A stretch of 64,000 nucleotides of DNA, taken from NCBI GenBank assembly GCA_022843925.1, contig JALHMS010000020.1, forward strand, positions 35,419-99,418, given 5' to 3'. The notes under the pieces were generated by a model. That model was given only the letters and a program-made list of their open reading frames with translations. It made no database searches and had not been told where the DNA came from. This document shows positions 34,750 through 44,238 of this stretch, piece by piece (positions within the stretch are counted from its first letter, which is position 1; every line of letters starts with the position of its first letter). This DNA comes from Burkholderiales bacterium. GTDB lineage: Bacteria; Pseudomonadota; Gammaproteobacteria; Burkholderiales; Ga0077523. The position numbers were made by a program, and so were the translations under genes.

Positions 34750-36011
34750 GACGACGCCCCGTCGATGGAAGTCAGGGCGGCGTTCGGCGCCCGGTCGGGC
34801 CCGGCGGATCCGATGTCGCGCATCAGGACCTTCGCCACCGGATCGAGATTCGCGTCCCAGCCGTATCGAGCCACGACGCGCTCGCGCGCAGCTCGCCCGA
34901 TGCGGCCATCGTCGGAGTCGAGCAGGCCGACGACGGTCGCGGCAAAGCCTGGCCCGTCCTCCGGCGCCAGGACGAGATCACGACCGGGCTGAGCATCGAT
35001 CCCCTCCAGCGCCTGGGGCGTCACCACGGTGGGTCGCCCCATCGCCATGGCTTCGAGCACCTTGTTCTGGACACCACGCGCGATACGCAGCGGGGCGACG
35101 ACCGCGCCGGCAAAGGCCAGATAGGGCCGCACGTCGGGTACGGTTCCGGTGACGCGCACACCGTCGATCGCCGCGAGCGCCTGTACGGCCGGCGCAGGCC
35201 GCGATCCGACGACATAGAAGTTCGCTTTCGGACGGTGTCGGCGAATCGCTGGCAGCGCCTCCTGGGCGAACCACGTGACGGCGTCTACGTTGGGCCAGTA
35301 GTCCATCGCGCCGGTGAACACGATCGCCTCTTCGCCTTCCGCAAAGGGGTCGGGATGCGCCACCTCCGGCGAGAAGTACAGGGTGTCCACGCCGTTCCCG
35401 AAATGCGAGACGCGATCCAGCGACTCGGGCGCCAGGCGGTGGAAGAGCGTAGCCTCGGCAGGAGAGACGAAATAGGAAGCATCGAAGGTGCCCGCCACGT
35501 GCCGTTCGTACGCGAGAAGCCGACGCCCTTCACGCGCATAGATCCAGCGTGCAGGCCAGCGCGCCTTGGCGGCGTACTGCGTCCACTTGTCGGAGTCCAC
35601 ATCGACGATGTCGGCGACACGAAGGATGTCGTGGCGCTCGAGGTACTGCGCCATCGGCGACGAGAAAACCACCCCGCGCCGGACCGGCCGCCGCGCGAGG
35701 AGATCGTCTACCCACCGGCGCAATGCGGCATCGCGATAGTACGGAAGGGAAAGCGCCTCGCCGGTCACCAGGCCGATGAGGCTGCGCGCCGTGGCGGGCC
35801 GCTTCCGCAGCGGGCACACGAGCACCTCGCCGCCGTTGCACTGGGCCTTCAGGGCGTCCACGTACTGCCAGTCGTCCTCGTCGTCGACGAACGTGCCGAC
35901 GTGCACGACGAAGCTTCGCGCGAGACGCCGCAGCAGATGGAACGACCGGATCTTGTCGCCCTTGTTGGGCGGATACGGGATGCGGTGCGAAAGGAACAGC
36001 AGTTCCTGCAT
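34746..36011 (-). CDS. XrtA/PEP-CTERM-associated sugar transferase Stp1
   Basis: A 421-residue GT4-type enzyme with the Stp1 signature at its N-terminus (LFLSHRIPYPPNKGDKIRSF) and the C-terminal block GVQNKVLEAMAMGRPTVVT. The stop overlaps the xrtA start by four bases, and six bases separate it from the FemAB-like gene upstream. Stp1 next to xrtA is the typical order of these loci. It is presumed to add a sugar to the lipid-linked repeat. Confidence 0.92.
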   Translation of the reverse strand: MQELLFLSHRIPYPPNKGDKIRSFHLLRRLARSFVVHVGTFVDDEDDWQYVDALKAQCNGGEVLVCPLRKRPATARSLIGLVTGEALSLPYYRDAALRRWVDDLLARRPVRRGVVFSSPMAQYLERHDILRVADIVDVDSDKWTQYAAKARWPARWIYAREGRRLLAYERHVAGTFDASYFVSPAEATLFHRLAPESLDRVSHFGNGVDTLYFSPEVAHPDPFAEGEEAIVFTGAMDYWPNVDAVTWFAQEALPAIRRHRPKANFYVVGSRPAPAVQALAAIDGVRVTGTVPDVRPYLAFAGAVVAPLRIARGVQNKVLEAMAMGRPTVVTPQALEGIDAQPGRDLVLAPEDGPGFAATVVGLLDSDDGRIGRAARERVVARYGWDANLDPVAKVLMRDIGSAGPDRAPNAALTSIDGASS

Positions 36012-36017
36012 GAGGAC

Positions 36018-37094
36018 CTACCCGAGATTGCGGACGAGGTAGGGTCCGATGAAGTTCACGATCTGCCGGGGCGTCTTGCGCCATGCGCGGATGAAGAGCT
36101 GGTACTTCGGATTGAGCGGGTTGTTCTCCGGGATCGTGTCGGTGCGCAGCAGCCGGTACTCGTAATGCAGCGGCTCGGGTTCGAAGCCCCAGTTCTTCTT
36201 GAAGTCGAAGGATCCCGTGCCGCGCTTGCTGCGGCCGTAGTCGAACACCTTGCACCCGCGTTCGCACGCGCGCCGCATCAGCTCCCAGTACTTGAAGTCA
36301 TTGGCCGCGAGATCCCGCGCCGTGGTGTAGTCGCCCGCGTAGTAGGGCAGCACCTCGTCCCGGAAATAGAACGAGAGCACTCCGGAGACGGGCTTGCCGT
36401 CGGCGTCCACGACGATCATCGCCTCGCAGGCGTCCCCGAAGACGCGCTTCAGTTCGGCGAAGTAGGCCTTCGGAAACGGCGGGGTGCCGTGCCGATGAAC
36501 GTTGTCGGCGTAAAGGTCGAAGAACCGGTCGATGGTCGCATCGATCTCGGAGGCGAGCCCGAACTTGATCCCCTTGCGGACCATCGCGCGCTGCTTGCGC
36601 GGGATGGCATTCATGTTCGCCTCGAGGTCCGGCTGGATCTCCTTCCGGAACGTCACGTACAGCTCCTGGCGAGGCCAACCGGGCTCGCGCGGAATCCGGT
36701 TGCGCATCTCGAGGTGCGACGCCCCGGCGATGGTCGCGTAGTCGACAGCCGCCGCGTGCAGTGGGGCGATGGCTTCGGGGTCATCGACAGCACACCCGCC
36801 GTACACACCGAAGGGAAGCGACGTGATGGCATGACCGAACAACCGGCTCTTCACCTGGGCGATCGGAAGGACACCCACGATCCGATCGCCGCGTTCGGCG
36901 AGCAGGTACCGCGTGCGATGGCGGAAGATGCGCTCGATGATTCCCTTCCAACCGGACAGGTGGAAGAAGGTGGCCTCCGGACAGGCATGGACGAAAGCAT
37001 CCCAGCGCTGGGCATCGGAGTCGCGGTACTCGCGTACGGTCAATGGCGCAAGCGCGGCCGCCGCGCCGCCGGTTTCTGCGTGGAGATGCATCAT
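36018..37094 (-). CDS. FemAB-like protein, XrtA/PEP-CTERM-associated
   Basis: A 358-residue protein of the FemAB/GNAT acyltransferase fold. Landmarks are ATFFHLSGWKGIIERIF, FGVYGGCAVDDPEA, NAIPRKQRAMVRKGIKFGL and the C-terminal DYGRSKRGTGSFDFKKNWGF block typical of the PEP-CTERM-linked subgroup. FemAB proteins use aminoacyl-tRNA to add amino acids to cell-wall precursors; this subgroup may do the same to the exopolysaccharide or a linked lipid. ATG 37094 overlaps the deacetylase stop (ATGA). Confidence 0.9.
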   Translation of the reverse strand: MMHLHAETGGAAAALAPLTVREYRDSDAQRWDAFVHACPEATFFHLSGWKGIIERIFRHRTRYLLAERGDRIVGVLPIAQVKSRLFGHAITSLPFGVYGGCAVDDPEAIAPLHAAAVDYATIAGASHLEMRNRIPREPGWPRQELYVTFRKEIQPDLEANMNAIPRKQRAMVRKGIKFGLASEIDATIDRFFDLYADNVHRHGTPPFPKAYFAELKRVFGDACEAMIVVDADGKPVSGVLSFYFRDEVLPYYAGDYTTARDLAANDFKYWELMRRACERGCKVFDYGRSKRGTGSFDFKKNWGFEPEPLHYEYRLLRTDTIPENNPLNPKYQLFIRAWRKTPRQIVNFIGPYLVRNLG

Positions 37095-37999
37095 GGACGC
37101 GTCGGAAAGACCCGGTCCACACGATCCCAGCGGAAGTCGGTCAGCAATCGACGCAGGCGCGGGACGGTGCGGTGAAGATTCACGTAATGGCGGAAGCGCG
37201 CTTTCGCATTCGCGCCGGATACGCGGGGCTGCTCGGGATCCACTTCCCAGGGGTGGAAGTAGAACATCGCGGGGCGCCGGTCGATGCGGTTCACGCGGGC
37301 GATCAGCCACCTCGACGCCGCATACGGGAGAAACCGGAAGTAGCCCCCGCCGCCAGCCGGCAGGTTGTTGCCGAACATGCGCGACGTCGTGACCGGAATC
37401 TCCATGAGACCGGGACGCGACTCGTATGGAAAACGCGGCGCGTCGGGCATCCCGTAGTGATCGTGCTTCACCGGATAGATGCTGGAGCTGTACTGGTAGC
37501 CCGCCCGCAGGATCACGTCGAGAGCCCACGGGTTGCCGTGGCCGATGGAGAAGCTCGGCGCACGGTAACCACGCACGGCCACACCGCCGATGTCCTCAAG
37601 CAGCGCTTTCGCGCGGGAGATGTCGTCGAGGAAGGCGTCGGGTGTCTGCTCGCTCGCGCGGAGATGGCCATAGCCGTGACTGGCGAGCTCATGGCCTTCG
37701 GCCACGATGCGGTGCACGATGGCCGGGTACCGCTCGGCGATCCAGCCCAGCGTGAAGAAGGTCGCTCGCGACCCCGTCTGGCCCAGCAGCGAAAGGATCA
37801 CGTCCACGTTCCGCTCGACCCGGCACGGACGGGAGTCCCATTCGTGCCGCGGGATGTAAGGCGCCAGCGCCGACACCTGGAAGTAGTCCTCGACGTCGAT
37901 CGTCAACGCATTGACGATCACCCCGGCGGCGTTCGCGGCAGCACCGCCGCCAGCCATCGCGGACGACACCCGACCCGCGTCGAATTCACCCGCGCGCAT
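37091..37999 (-). CDS. XrtA-associated polysaccharide deacetylase
   Basis: A 302-residue protein of the NodB/CE4 fold, PEP-CTERM locus subfamily. The catalytic acid pair lies in NALTIDVEDYF (D35, D38), the zinc histidines in HELASHGYGH, and YRAPSFSIG is the next conserved motif. It probably removes acetyl groups from amino sugars of the exopolysaccharide. There is no clear signal peptide, so it may act in the cytoplasm. The start overlaps the ATPase gene by 14 bases and the stop overlaps the FemAB-like start. Confidence 0.93.
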   Translation of the reverse strand: MRAGEFDAGRVSSAMAGGGAAANAAGVIVNALTIDVEDYFQVSALAPYIPRHEWDSRPCRVERNVDVILSLLGQTGSRATFFTLGWIAERYPAIVHRIVAEGHELASHGYGHLRASEQTPDAFLDDISRAKALLEDIGGVAVRGYRAPSFSIGHGNPWALDVILRAGYQYSSSIYPVKHDHYGMPDAPRFPYESRPGLMEIPVTTSRMFGNNLPAGGGGYFRFLPYAASRWLIARVNRIDRRPAMFYFHPWEVDPEQPRVSGANAKARFRHYVNLHRTVPRLRRLLTDFRWDRVDRVFPTRP

Positions 38000-39032
38000 G
38001 CTTGTCCTGCCTGGTCACGGGCTCGATCACCCTCACCAATTTCTTCAGCATCTGAAGCACCACGTGGAGCGTGTTCTCGAGGCGGGCAACGCGTTCTTCG
38101 AGCGTCGCGTCGCCGGGCATCTCGTTGATCGGGGCGCCGTCATGCGTGAGTCCGCCCGTGGCGCCGTCGTCCTCCATGGACCGCAGGGAGGGATCGTCGA
38201 GCGCCTGCGCGGACACCGTGCCCAGTTCTTCCTTCAGCTCCTGGGCCACCACCTCGACATCCTGGGCCGAGAGCGTATGGGCATCGCGGAGGAAGCCGGA
38301 CAGCATGAGCCGGTTGCAGACGAGGTTGATGCGGCGAGGGATGCCGGACGTGAAGGCAAAGACGGCGTCGAACGCCTCCACCTCCACCTTCGGGTCGCCG
38401 TTCCAGCCCACGTGCTTCAGGCGGTGCTCGATGTACCGCTGAGTCTCGTCGCGATCGAGCGGGCCGAGGTGATAGGAAGCGATCACGCGCTGCCGGAGCT
38501 GCTGCATGCTCTGGTGCTGCATGATGCGTCGCAGTTCCGGCTGCCCCACGAGGAAGCTCTGCAGGAGCGCCCGCTCGCCCACCTGGAAGTTGGAGAGCAT
38601 GCGCAGTTCCTCGATCGCCCGGGCAGTCAGGTTCTGCGCCTCGTCGACGATCAGGAGAGCACGCTTGCCCTTCAGGGCGACGCTCTTCAGGAACACCTCC
38701 AGCTCGGCCAGCAGCGATCCCTTGTCCGTTCCCTTGGTGGCGAGACCGAACGCGGCGCACACCGACCGCACCAGATCGTCGGCGTCGAGCATCGTGCTCA
38801 CCAGATGCGCTGCGACCACCTTGCTCTGATCGAGATGGGCGAGCAGGTTGCGCACGATGGTGGTCTTGCCCGCCCCCACCTCGCCGGTGATGACGATGAA
38901 CCCCTCGCCCTGGTAGAGCCCGTACTCCAGGTATGCGTACGCGCGCTTGTGGACACGACTCTCGTAATAGAAGTCGGGATCGGGACTGAGCTGGAACGGC
39001 TTGCCTGAAAGGCGGTAGAAGGACTCGTACAT
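37986..39032 (-). CDS. XrtA/PEP-CTERM-associated GspA/ExeA-like ATPase
   Basis: A 348-residue AAA ATPase. It starts MYESFYRLSGKPFQLSPDP, as in the ExeA/GspA family, with Walker A GEVGAGKTT at 50-58, Walker B ALLIVDEAQNL and the sensor region SGIPRRINLVCNR. A C-terminal tail of about 80 residues ends in a likely coiled coil (LEERVARLENTLHVVLQMLKK). It is thought to support assembly or export of the envelope machinery. The frame is open far upstream to 39785, but that part lies inside the outer-membrane protein gene. Confidence 0.92.
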   Translation of the reverse strand: MYESFYRLSGKPFQLSPDPDFYYESRVHKRAYAYLEYGLYQGEGFIVITGEVGAGKTTIVRNLLAHLDQSKVVAAHLVSTMLDADDLVRSVCAAFGLATKGTDKGSLLAELEVFLKSVALKGKRALLIVDEAQNLTARAIEELRMLSNFQVGERALLQSFLVGQPELRRIMQHQSMQQLRQRVIASYHLGPLDRDETQRYIEHRLKHVGWNGDPKVEVEAFDAVFAFTSGIPRRINLVCNRLMLSGFLRDAHTLSAQDVEVVAQELKEELGTVSAQALDDPSLRSMEDDGATGGLTHDGAPINEMPGDATLEERVARLENTLHVVLQMLKKLVRVIEPVTRQDKHARG

Positions 39033-39040
39033 GGGGCCCC

Positions 39041-40633
39041 CTAGCGGAAGGTGTGATTGAGCGTGAAGATCATGGCTCGCTCCCGGGAACCGGGCGCCGC
39101 GTTGGAACTGAACGTCAGCGTCCGCAGCGTGGCCGACGCGGTGGTCTGCGGCGAGATGGTCCGTGTCAGCGTGGCGCGGTAGCTCTGCTGGCCGAAATCG
39201 GGGGCGGCGATCGTGGGATCGACGGCACTCTGCAAGCCTTGGGACTTGATCACGTCGACATTCAATGTACCTACCGTGGCATCGGAGAGTCGGCGGGTGA
39301 CCGTGACGCTCATCCCGCGCTGACGGATGCTGGCCAGGTTCAGGAACGGATCCGGTTGCGCCGCAGAGAGCGAGGCGGTGATCGGTGTGGTCTCCCGGAT
39401 GAACACGGAGAGCAGCAAGCTGTTGCGGAGGCCGTTGAAACTGAGTGCCGGCTCGATGCCGGTGACGCGATTCACGCGTGCCGAGATGAACGGTCGAAGC
39501 ACGCTCACGGAGTCCGGGAGTCCGCCCGCCTGAATCTGTCGGTTCACCTCCTGGGCACGCTCGTCCGGATTGGGAAATCGCCCGGTGAGCGCGCTGTCCA
39601 GGAGCTCCCTGGTGCTGAGCGAGTCGAGACCGAAACCGCGATCCTGGAACTCCTGCTCGGATCGATAGGTACGGAACCGGAAACTCGTATTCGACATCCG
39701 GTGCGTGGCATCGAGGTTGAACGAAGTACCGAAGTAACGACGATCGATGTTGAATCTGGCTTCGGTCCGTGGTGAAGGTCTCCATTCGAAACCGGTGCCG
39801 TACACGGCCCCCGAGAAGTTGCGCGATCCGAAGTTGTTCGACTCGAAACCGGCGTTCACCGAAACCGAGAAGTCGGGCTCGAGATTGAAAAGAGCGCGAA
39901 CCCGCGCGAGCTGGGACGACGTGACTCCGAAGCCGCCAAGATCCGTGTTCCGGTACAGGAAGTCAGCGCTCCTCACCACGAACGACCCCGGAGCGTCGTT
40001 CACATTCGCGGTGAACCGGCTGGTCTCGATGGCAGGCAGGCCGCCAGAACCGAACGTCGTCCTGGACAGGTCCTCGCGCAATTGATAGTTGCCGCCACCG
40101 GGGAGACGGCCCGTGATGTAGGGCGCGATGCCGAGGGTCCGACTTTCGACGCGGTTGACGGTGCTGTTCGCGAGGTCCGCCGGCTGCGGCCCGAGCGGCG
40201 AGATGAAGGTCTGCGCGATCAGCGCACGCCCCTCGATGAACAGGAAGTTCTCCACGGCCTCGACCGTTCCGGTGGTGTTCAGCGAGTTGAACAGTGTGTC
40301 GGACACCGTGCTGTTGACGTATCCGAGCACCACGGGAGTGTAGACACCGCGGAACCGGAGTCGCCCGCCCTCCCGGTTCAAACCGATCGAGGGCGTGGTC
40401 CTGAGGACGAGATCCCCGCGCGCCGAAGCGGCTGGCTGGAGAAACACGTTGTCGGAGAAGGTTGCTCCGAGTCCCAGGGAAGCCGTGGACTGCCACTCGC
40501 CCGGGAACGCGGGTCCGGCCATCGACGCCAGCCCTGCCGTGCAGACGCACAACAGCGCACGGCCCGGTCGGACCGTCGCGCCACCTTTTCGAGGTGTGCC
40601 GCGGCCACCACCCGCCGTTCGCCGCTCGGACAT
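39041..40633 (-). CDS. PEP-CTERM system-associated outer-membrane beta-barrel protein
   Basis: A 530-residue protein with a basic N-terminus and a hydrophobic signal segment (about 24-44, ending PAFPG). Many alternating strands with aromatic ends follow (for example LRFRGVYTPVVLGYV and TSFRFRTYRSEQEF), and the C-terminus ends in Phe-Arg after AMIFTLNHT, as expected for an outer-membrane barrel. This matches the uncharacterised barrel family found with exosortase A. It may be the polysaccharide exit pore. ATG 40633 was preferred, seven bases after the kinase stop; ATG 40681 would overlap the kinase gene. Confidence 0.85.
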   Translation of the reverse strand: MSERRTAGGGRGTPRKGGATVRPGRALLCVCTAGLASMAGPAFPGEWQSTASLGLGATFSDNVFLQPAASARGDLVLRTTPSIGLNREGGRLRFRGVYTPVVLGYVNSTVSDTLFNSLNTTGTVEAVENFLFIEGRALIAQTFISPLGPQPADLANSTVNRVESRTLGIAPYITGRLPGGGNYQLREDLSRTTFGSGGLPAIETSRFTANVNDAPGSFVVRSADFLYRNTDLGGFGVTSSQLARVRALFNLEPDFSVSVNAGFESNNFGSRNFSGAVYGTGFEWRPSPRTEARFNIDRRYFGTSFNLDATHRMSNTSFRFRTYRSEQEFQDRGFGLDSLSTRELLDSALTGRFPNPDERAQEVNRQIQAGGLPDSVSVLRPFISARVNRVTGIEPALSFNGLRNSLLLSVFIRETTPITASLSAAQPDPFLNLASIRQRGMSVTVTRRLSDATVGTLNVDVIKSQGLQSAVDPTIAAPDFGQQSYRATLTRTISPQTTASATLRTLTFSSNAAPGSRERAMIFTLNHTFR

Positions 40634-40640
40634 GCGTCGG

Positions 40641-41774
40641 TCACTCCGGCTGGGCGTAGTAGTACGAGTAGTAGTAGCCATCTTCGCGGTACGACGACTT
40701 GTTCAGTACCGCCATCACGACCGGGCAGGATTCGATGGTGGAGAGCGCCTCCTGTACGGTGCTCTGCGACGTCTGGTCGGCCTCTACCACGTAGACGATC
40801 TGACCCATGTGCTGTGCAAGCACGCGCGGCTCCGGCGCAGCCAGCAGGGGGGGGGAATCGAAGATGAGGATTCGATCGGGATACCGTTCGTACAGCTGCT
40901 CCACGAGATGCTCCATGACCGTGCTTGCCAGGAGTTCGGTCGCATGCTCGTTCCGGGTCCCTGCGGGAATGAACGACAGGCGACCGAGGTTGGTCCGGAT
41001 CAGCACGTCGGAGACATCCAGCTTCGGGTCGGCCAGCAGATCCATCAGCCCTCGCGCCGGGGGAATTCCGAGCATCTCCGCGAGGGCTGGCCGGGTGGGA
41101 TCACCTTCCAGCAGCAGCACGGTGCTGTCCCGTTCCATGGCGATCGACAGGGCGAGATTGAGCGAGATGAAACTCTTGCCCTCGCCCGGCAGCGCACTGG
41201 TGACCATGATCCGCCGCGCATTCTTGACCGGGGTCGCCCCCTTGCCGAGACAGTTGTTGATCAGGGGGCGCTTGATCACGCGAAGTTCGTTGGCGAGGCG
41301 GGACTGGGCACTGTTGGGCGTGAGGAGTCCGCGTTCGAGGATCCGATTGAAGTCGATCTCCACCTCGCGCGACCGCTGGCGACCTTGCGGCCGAACAACG
41401 GTCCCATCGGAACGGTCGGTACGAGGTTCGGGGCTGCGCTCGGGCGGAGTCGGGGGAGAGGAGACTGGTCCGATCTCGGATGTCGGAGAAGCAGGCTGGG
41501 CCGTGCCGACGGCCGCTGCCACCTCGGCTTCGACCGCGGACCGCACCGACAATCGCCGGGCCTCGTCGGTCGGCGGCACATGCACTCGCGGCGCAACCGC
41601 CGGGTCCGAATGCAGCGTGCGCAGCTTCTGGGCTGCACGCTCGATGATGCTGTCTTCCTCCTCGGGCCGTCGGGTTGCCGCCTCGGCCTCGGGGAAGGCA
41701 AGATCTCCGGACAGCTGGCTTCCGGCCTCCCGTAGCTGCTCGAGTCTACGGGCAGCCTGTTCGATCAAGCTCAT
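40641..41774 (-). CDS. XrtA-associated tyrosine autokinase (BY-kinase)
   Basis: A 377-residue cytoplasmic BY-kinase that, with the chain-length protein, controls polysaccharide length. The Walker A is TSALPGEGKSF (K200) and Walker B is ILIFDSPPLL. The A-prime motif reads VLLLEGDPTRP, where VxxxDxDxxRP is usual, so one aspartate is replaced by glutamate-glycine. Residues 30-140 are a Pro- and charge-rich linker. The C-terminus has seven tyrosines in twelve positions (362-373), the expected autophosphorylation cluster. It lies 11 bases after the chain-length gene. Confidence 0.93.
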   Translation of the reverse strand: MSLIEQAARRLEQLREAGSQLSGDLAFPEAEAATRRPEEEDSIIERAAQKLRTLHSDPAVAPRVHVPPTDEARRLSVRSAVEAEVAAAVGTAQPASPTSEIGPVSSPPTPPERSPEPRTDRSDGTVVRPQGRQRSREVEIDFNRILERGLLTPNSAQSRLANELRVIKRPLINNCLGKGATPVKNARRIMVTSALPGEGKSFISLNLALSIAMERDSTVLLLEGDPTRPALAEMLGIPPARGLMDLLADPKLDVSDVLIRTNLGRLSFIPAGTRNEHATELLASTVMEHLVEQLYERYPDRILIFDSPPLLAAPEPRVLAQHMGQIVYVVEADQTSQSTVQEALSTIESCPVVMAVLNKSSYREDGYYYSYYYAQPE

Positions 41775-41785
41775 TCATGCACCTT

Positions 41786-43357
41786 TCACGCGACGCGTGC
41801 GACGAACAGCAGGAAAACCAGGGCGGAGCCGAAGGCCGCCAGCAAAGTGGCAAGTCCACTAAAGAACACAACGTTGACCAGGCGGCGACTGCGTTTCGAC
41901 TTTCCGCTGTCCTGCAGCGAGACGGCACCCAGGACCGGGCGGGACAGGGTCTTGCGGAGGCTCTTCATCGAGTGGAACACCGGGAACAGCTGGCTGTACG
42001 CCAGGGCTGCGAACAAGCCCGCACCGAACGAGACCGCCACGATGAAGCCGAGCAGCAGAAGGCGATTGGGCGCCACCGGCTTGTTCGAGACCCTGGGCGG
42101 ATCGATGATGCGGAAGTCCGCCACGGAGGAGGACTGCTCCAGCTGACTCGTCATCATCGCGGCTTCGCGGCGCGCCACAAGGCTGTCGTAATTCCCTTTC
42201 TGCGCCTGATAGTCACGATTGAGCTGGACGAACTCCTCCTCCACCTCGGGCCTCGCGCGGGCCATCGTCTTCAGCTGGGCAAGCTTGGATTCGAGTTCCT
42301 CCGCCTTGCCTCGTAGGGCCGCCACGTTAGCCTCGCCGTCGGCGAGCGCCAGCTTGAGCTGCTGGTACACCGGATTGCGGTCGATGTTCGATGCGCGCGC
42401 GCGCCCCGACTTGCTGGACAGTTGCTTGCGACGTTTCTCGATGATGTCGCGGCGCTGCTGCTCGAGATCGGCCAGCACCCGCTTAGATCCGGCCACGTCC
42501 GGGTGCTCATCGGTGTACTGCCGGAGCAGTTCATCGAGTTGCTTTTGCAGGGAGTCGATGCGAGCGTCGAGTTCCGGAACGGAATCGCTCCCGGACCGGC
42601 TGGTGCTGTCACCCTCCTCGGGGATGAACACCGGCTCCTCTCCGGCGAGTTCACGCTTGAGGGAGTCGCGCGACTGACTCGCAGCGCGCAGTTCGATGCG
42701 GACTGCACCCAGGGCCTGTTCGACGGTCCCGATGGACTGCAGCACGCTGTCGCCTCCCACGGTGCCGAGATTGCGAAGCTTGAAGTCCTTCAGCCGCCGC
42801 TCGGATTCCTGCAGCCGCCGCTCGTAGTCCTGGATCTGCTGGTCGATGAACTGCTGGGCCTTCTGGGTATCGCGCCGATTTCCGCCCAGTCCGGATTCCA
42901 CGAAGATCGTGAGCAGGGAATCCACGACCCGCTTTGCCCGGCCGGTGTTCTGATCCCGATAGCTGATCGTGTAGAGGTTGTCTCCCGGGGAACCCCCTAC
43001 GGAGATGTTCTTTCCCAGGCGATCCACGAGGGCCTCGCGCTGTTCGGGCGTCTTCGTGTCGAGATCCAGATCGGCCATTCGGATCAGCTTGTCGATGTTG
43101 GGCCGGGACAGCAGCGTCCGGCTCAACATCCCCACCTGCTGCTCGACGTTCGGTTGCACCGCCAGACCACTCATCAGCGGCTTCAGCACGGATTGCGTGT
43201 CCACGAACACTCTCGCGGATGCCTCGTACTTGTCTGGCGCCATCGCGAGCGCCACGAGTCCGGCGATCGCCACCAACCAGGCCGCCGCGAGACCAATCAG
43301 GCGTCTGCGCCACATGCCCCGAACGTACTCGAGCAGTTCAACGAAAACGACGTTCAC
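41786..43357 (-). CDS. XrtA-system polysaccharide chain-length determinant
   Basis: A 523-residue Wzz-type protein. It has an N-terminal membrane helix (about 18-36, LIGLAAAWLVAIAGLVALA), a large periplasmic region with extended coiled-coil helices (about 165-230 and 280-400) and C-terminal helices (about 425-450 and 500-520). The Pro-rich second helix region reads PRVSNKPVAPNRLLLLGFIV. Such proteins set polymer length and open the tyrosine kinase cycle. It is followed by the kinase that completes the pair. Confidence 0.93.
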   Translation of the reverse strand: MNVVFVELLEYVRGMWRRRLIGLAAAWLVAIAGLVALAMAPDKYEASARVFVDTQSVLKPLMSGLAVQPNVEQQVGMLSRTLLSRPNIDKLIRMADLDLDTKTPEQREALVDRLGKNISVGGSPGDNLYTISYRDQNTGRAKRVVDSLLTIFVESGLGGNRRDTQKAQQFIDQQIQDYERRLQESERRLKDFKLRNLGTVGGDSVLQSIGTVEQALGAVRIELRAASQSRDSLKRELAGEEPVFIPEEGDSTSRSGSDSVPELDARIDSLQKQLDELLRQYTDEHPDVAGSKRVLADLEQQRRDIIEKRRKQLSSKSGRARASNIDRNPVYQQLKLALADGEANVAALRGKAEELESKLAQLKTMARARPEVEEEFVQLNRDYQAQKGNYDSLVARREAAMMTSQLEQSSSVADFRIIDPPRVSNKPVAPNRLLLLGFIVAVSFGAGLFAALAYSQLFPVFHSMKSLRKTLSRPVLGAVSLQDSGKSKRSRRLVNVVFFSGLATLLAAFGSALVFLLFVARVA

Positions 43358-43403
43358 GGCCGGAATCTCTCCATGGGAACAATGAGGACTGGCGACTCCA
43401 ACG

Positions 43404-44045
43404 TCAGAACCAGCTCTGCGGAATGACGAGCACGTCGCCGGGCTTCACGTCGACGTTGGCGCCGATGTCGCCACGCAACAGGAGATCCTTCAGCCTTACG
43501 CTGTAGAGCTTGCCGCCCTCCGCGGCCCGCACAAGCGTGGCACCGTTGCCGTCCGCGAAATCGGTGATGCCCCCGACCGCGATCATCACGTCCAGCATCG
43601 TCATGTCCTGTCTGTAGGGCAATGCCTGGGGTCGGGTCGCCTCACCGACCACCCGGATCTGCTCGCTGAACGGGCCGACGAAGCCCGTGACGATGACCGT
43701 GACGACCGGATCCCGAATGTATTTTCCGAGCGCCTTCTCCATGTCGCGTGCGAGGGCGTACGGAGTCTTGCCGTTCGCGATCAGATCCTCCACGAGGGGC
43801 ACGGTGATCTTGCCGTCGGGGCGCACCGGCACGCTGATGGAGAGATCGGGATTGCGCCAGACGATCACGTTCACGGCGTCGCCCGGTCCGATGATGTACT
43901 GGTAGTCGGAGGTCGCAGCCGCACGGGGGGCCGCCGGATGAGTGGGCCGCCCCGAGCAGCCCGCCACCATCGCCAGAGCCGCGATCAGCAGAATCGACCG
44001 CCCGAACCGCCCGAGAAAACCGTGCCTTCCGGCAAATGGAACCAT
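43404..44045 (-). CDS. Polysaccharide export lipoprotein (XrtA/PEP-CTERM type)
   Basis: A 213-residue lipoprotein of the Wza/EpsA type. The signal peptide ends in the lipobox MVAGC (Cys about 29). The export domain (YQYIIGPGDAVNVIVWRNPDLS) and one SLBB-like ligand domain (RVVGEATRPQALPYRQDMTML) follow; it is short, as usual for this subgroup. I chose ATG 44045, with GGAGG six bases upstream; ATG 44063 is also in frame. It is the first gene of the exopolysaccharide locus, 183 bases after the predicted transcription start. Confidence 0.92.
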   Translation of the reverse strand: MVPFAGRHGFLGRFGRSILLIAALAMVAGCSGRPTHPAAPRAAATSDYQYIIGPGDAVNVIVWRNPDLSISVPVRPDGKITVPLVEDLIANGKTPYALARDMEKALGKYIRDPVVTVIVTGFVGPFSEQIRVVGEATRPQALPYRQDMTMLDVMIAVGGITDFADGNGATLVRAAEGGKLYSVRLKDLLLRGDIGANVDVKPGDVLVIPQSWF

Positions 44046-44238
44046 CGTCAGCCTCCACGACATGCTGTCGCCACGCGTCAGGATCGGCCCGAACGGGTTG
44101 TGCGGCAGGCCTCGACCCCCCGTCCACGCGTCATCGAACCGAAAAGGAAACAACGTTCTCCCTGGGGCCTGAGCCTTGGACGGCCCGATCGCCGGTGACG
44201 AGACCGAGGGGCCGACGGGAGTGAACAGAAGCCACAAA

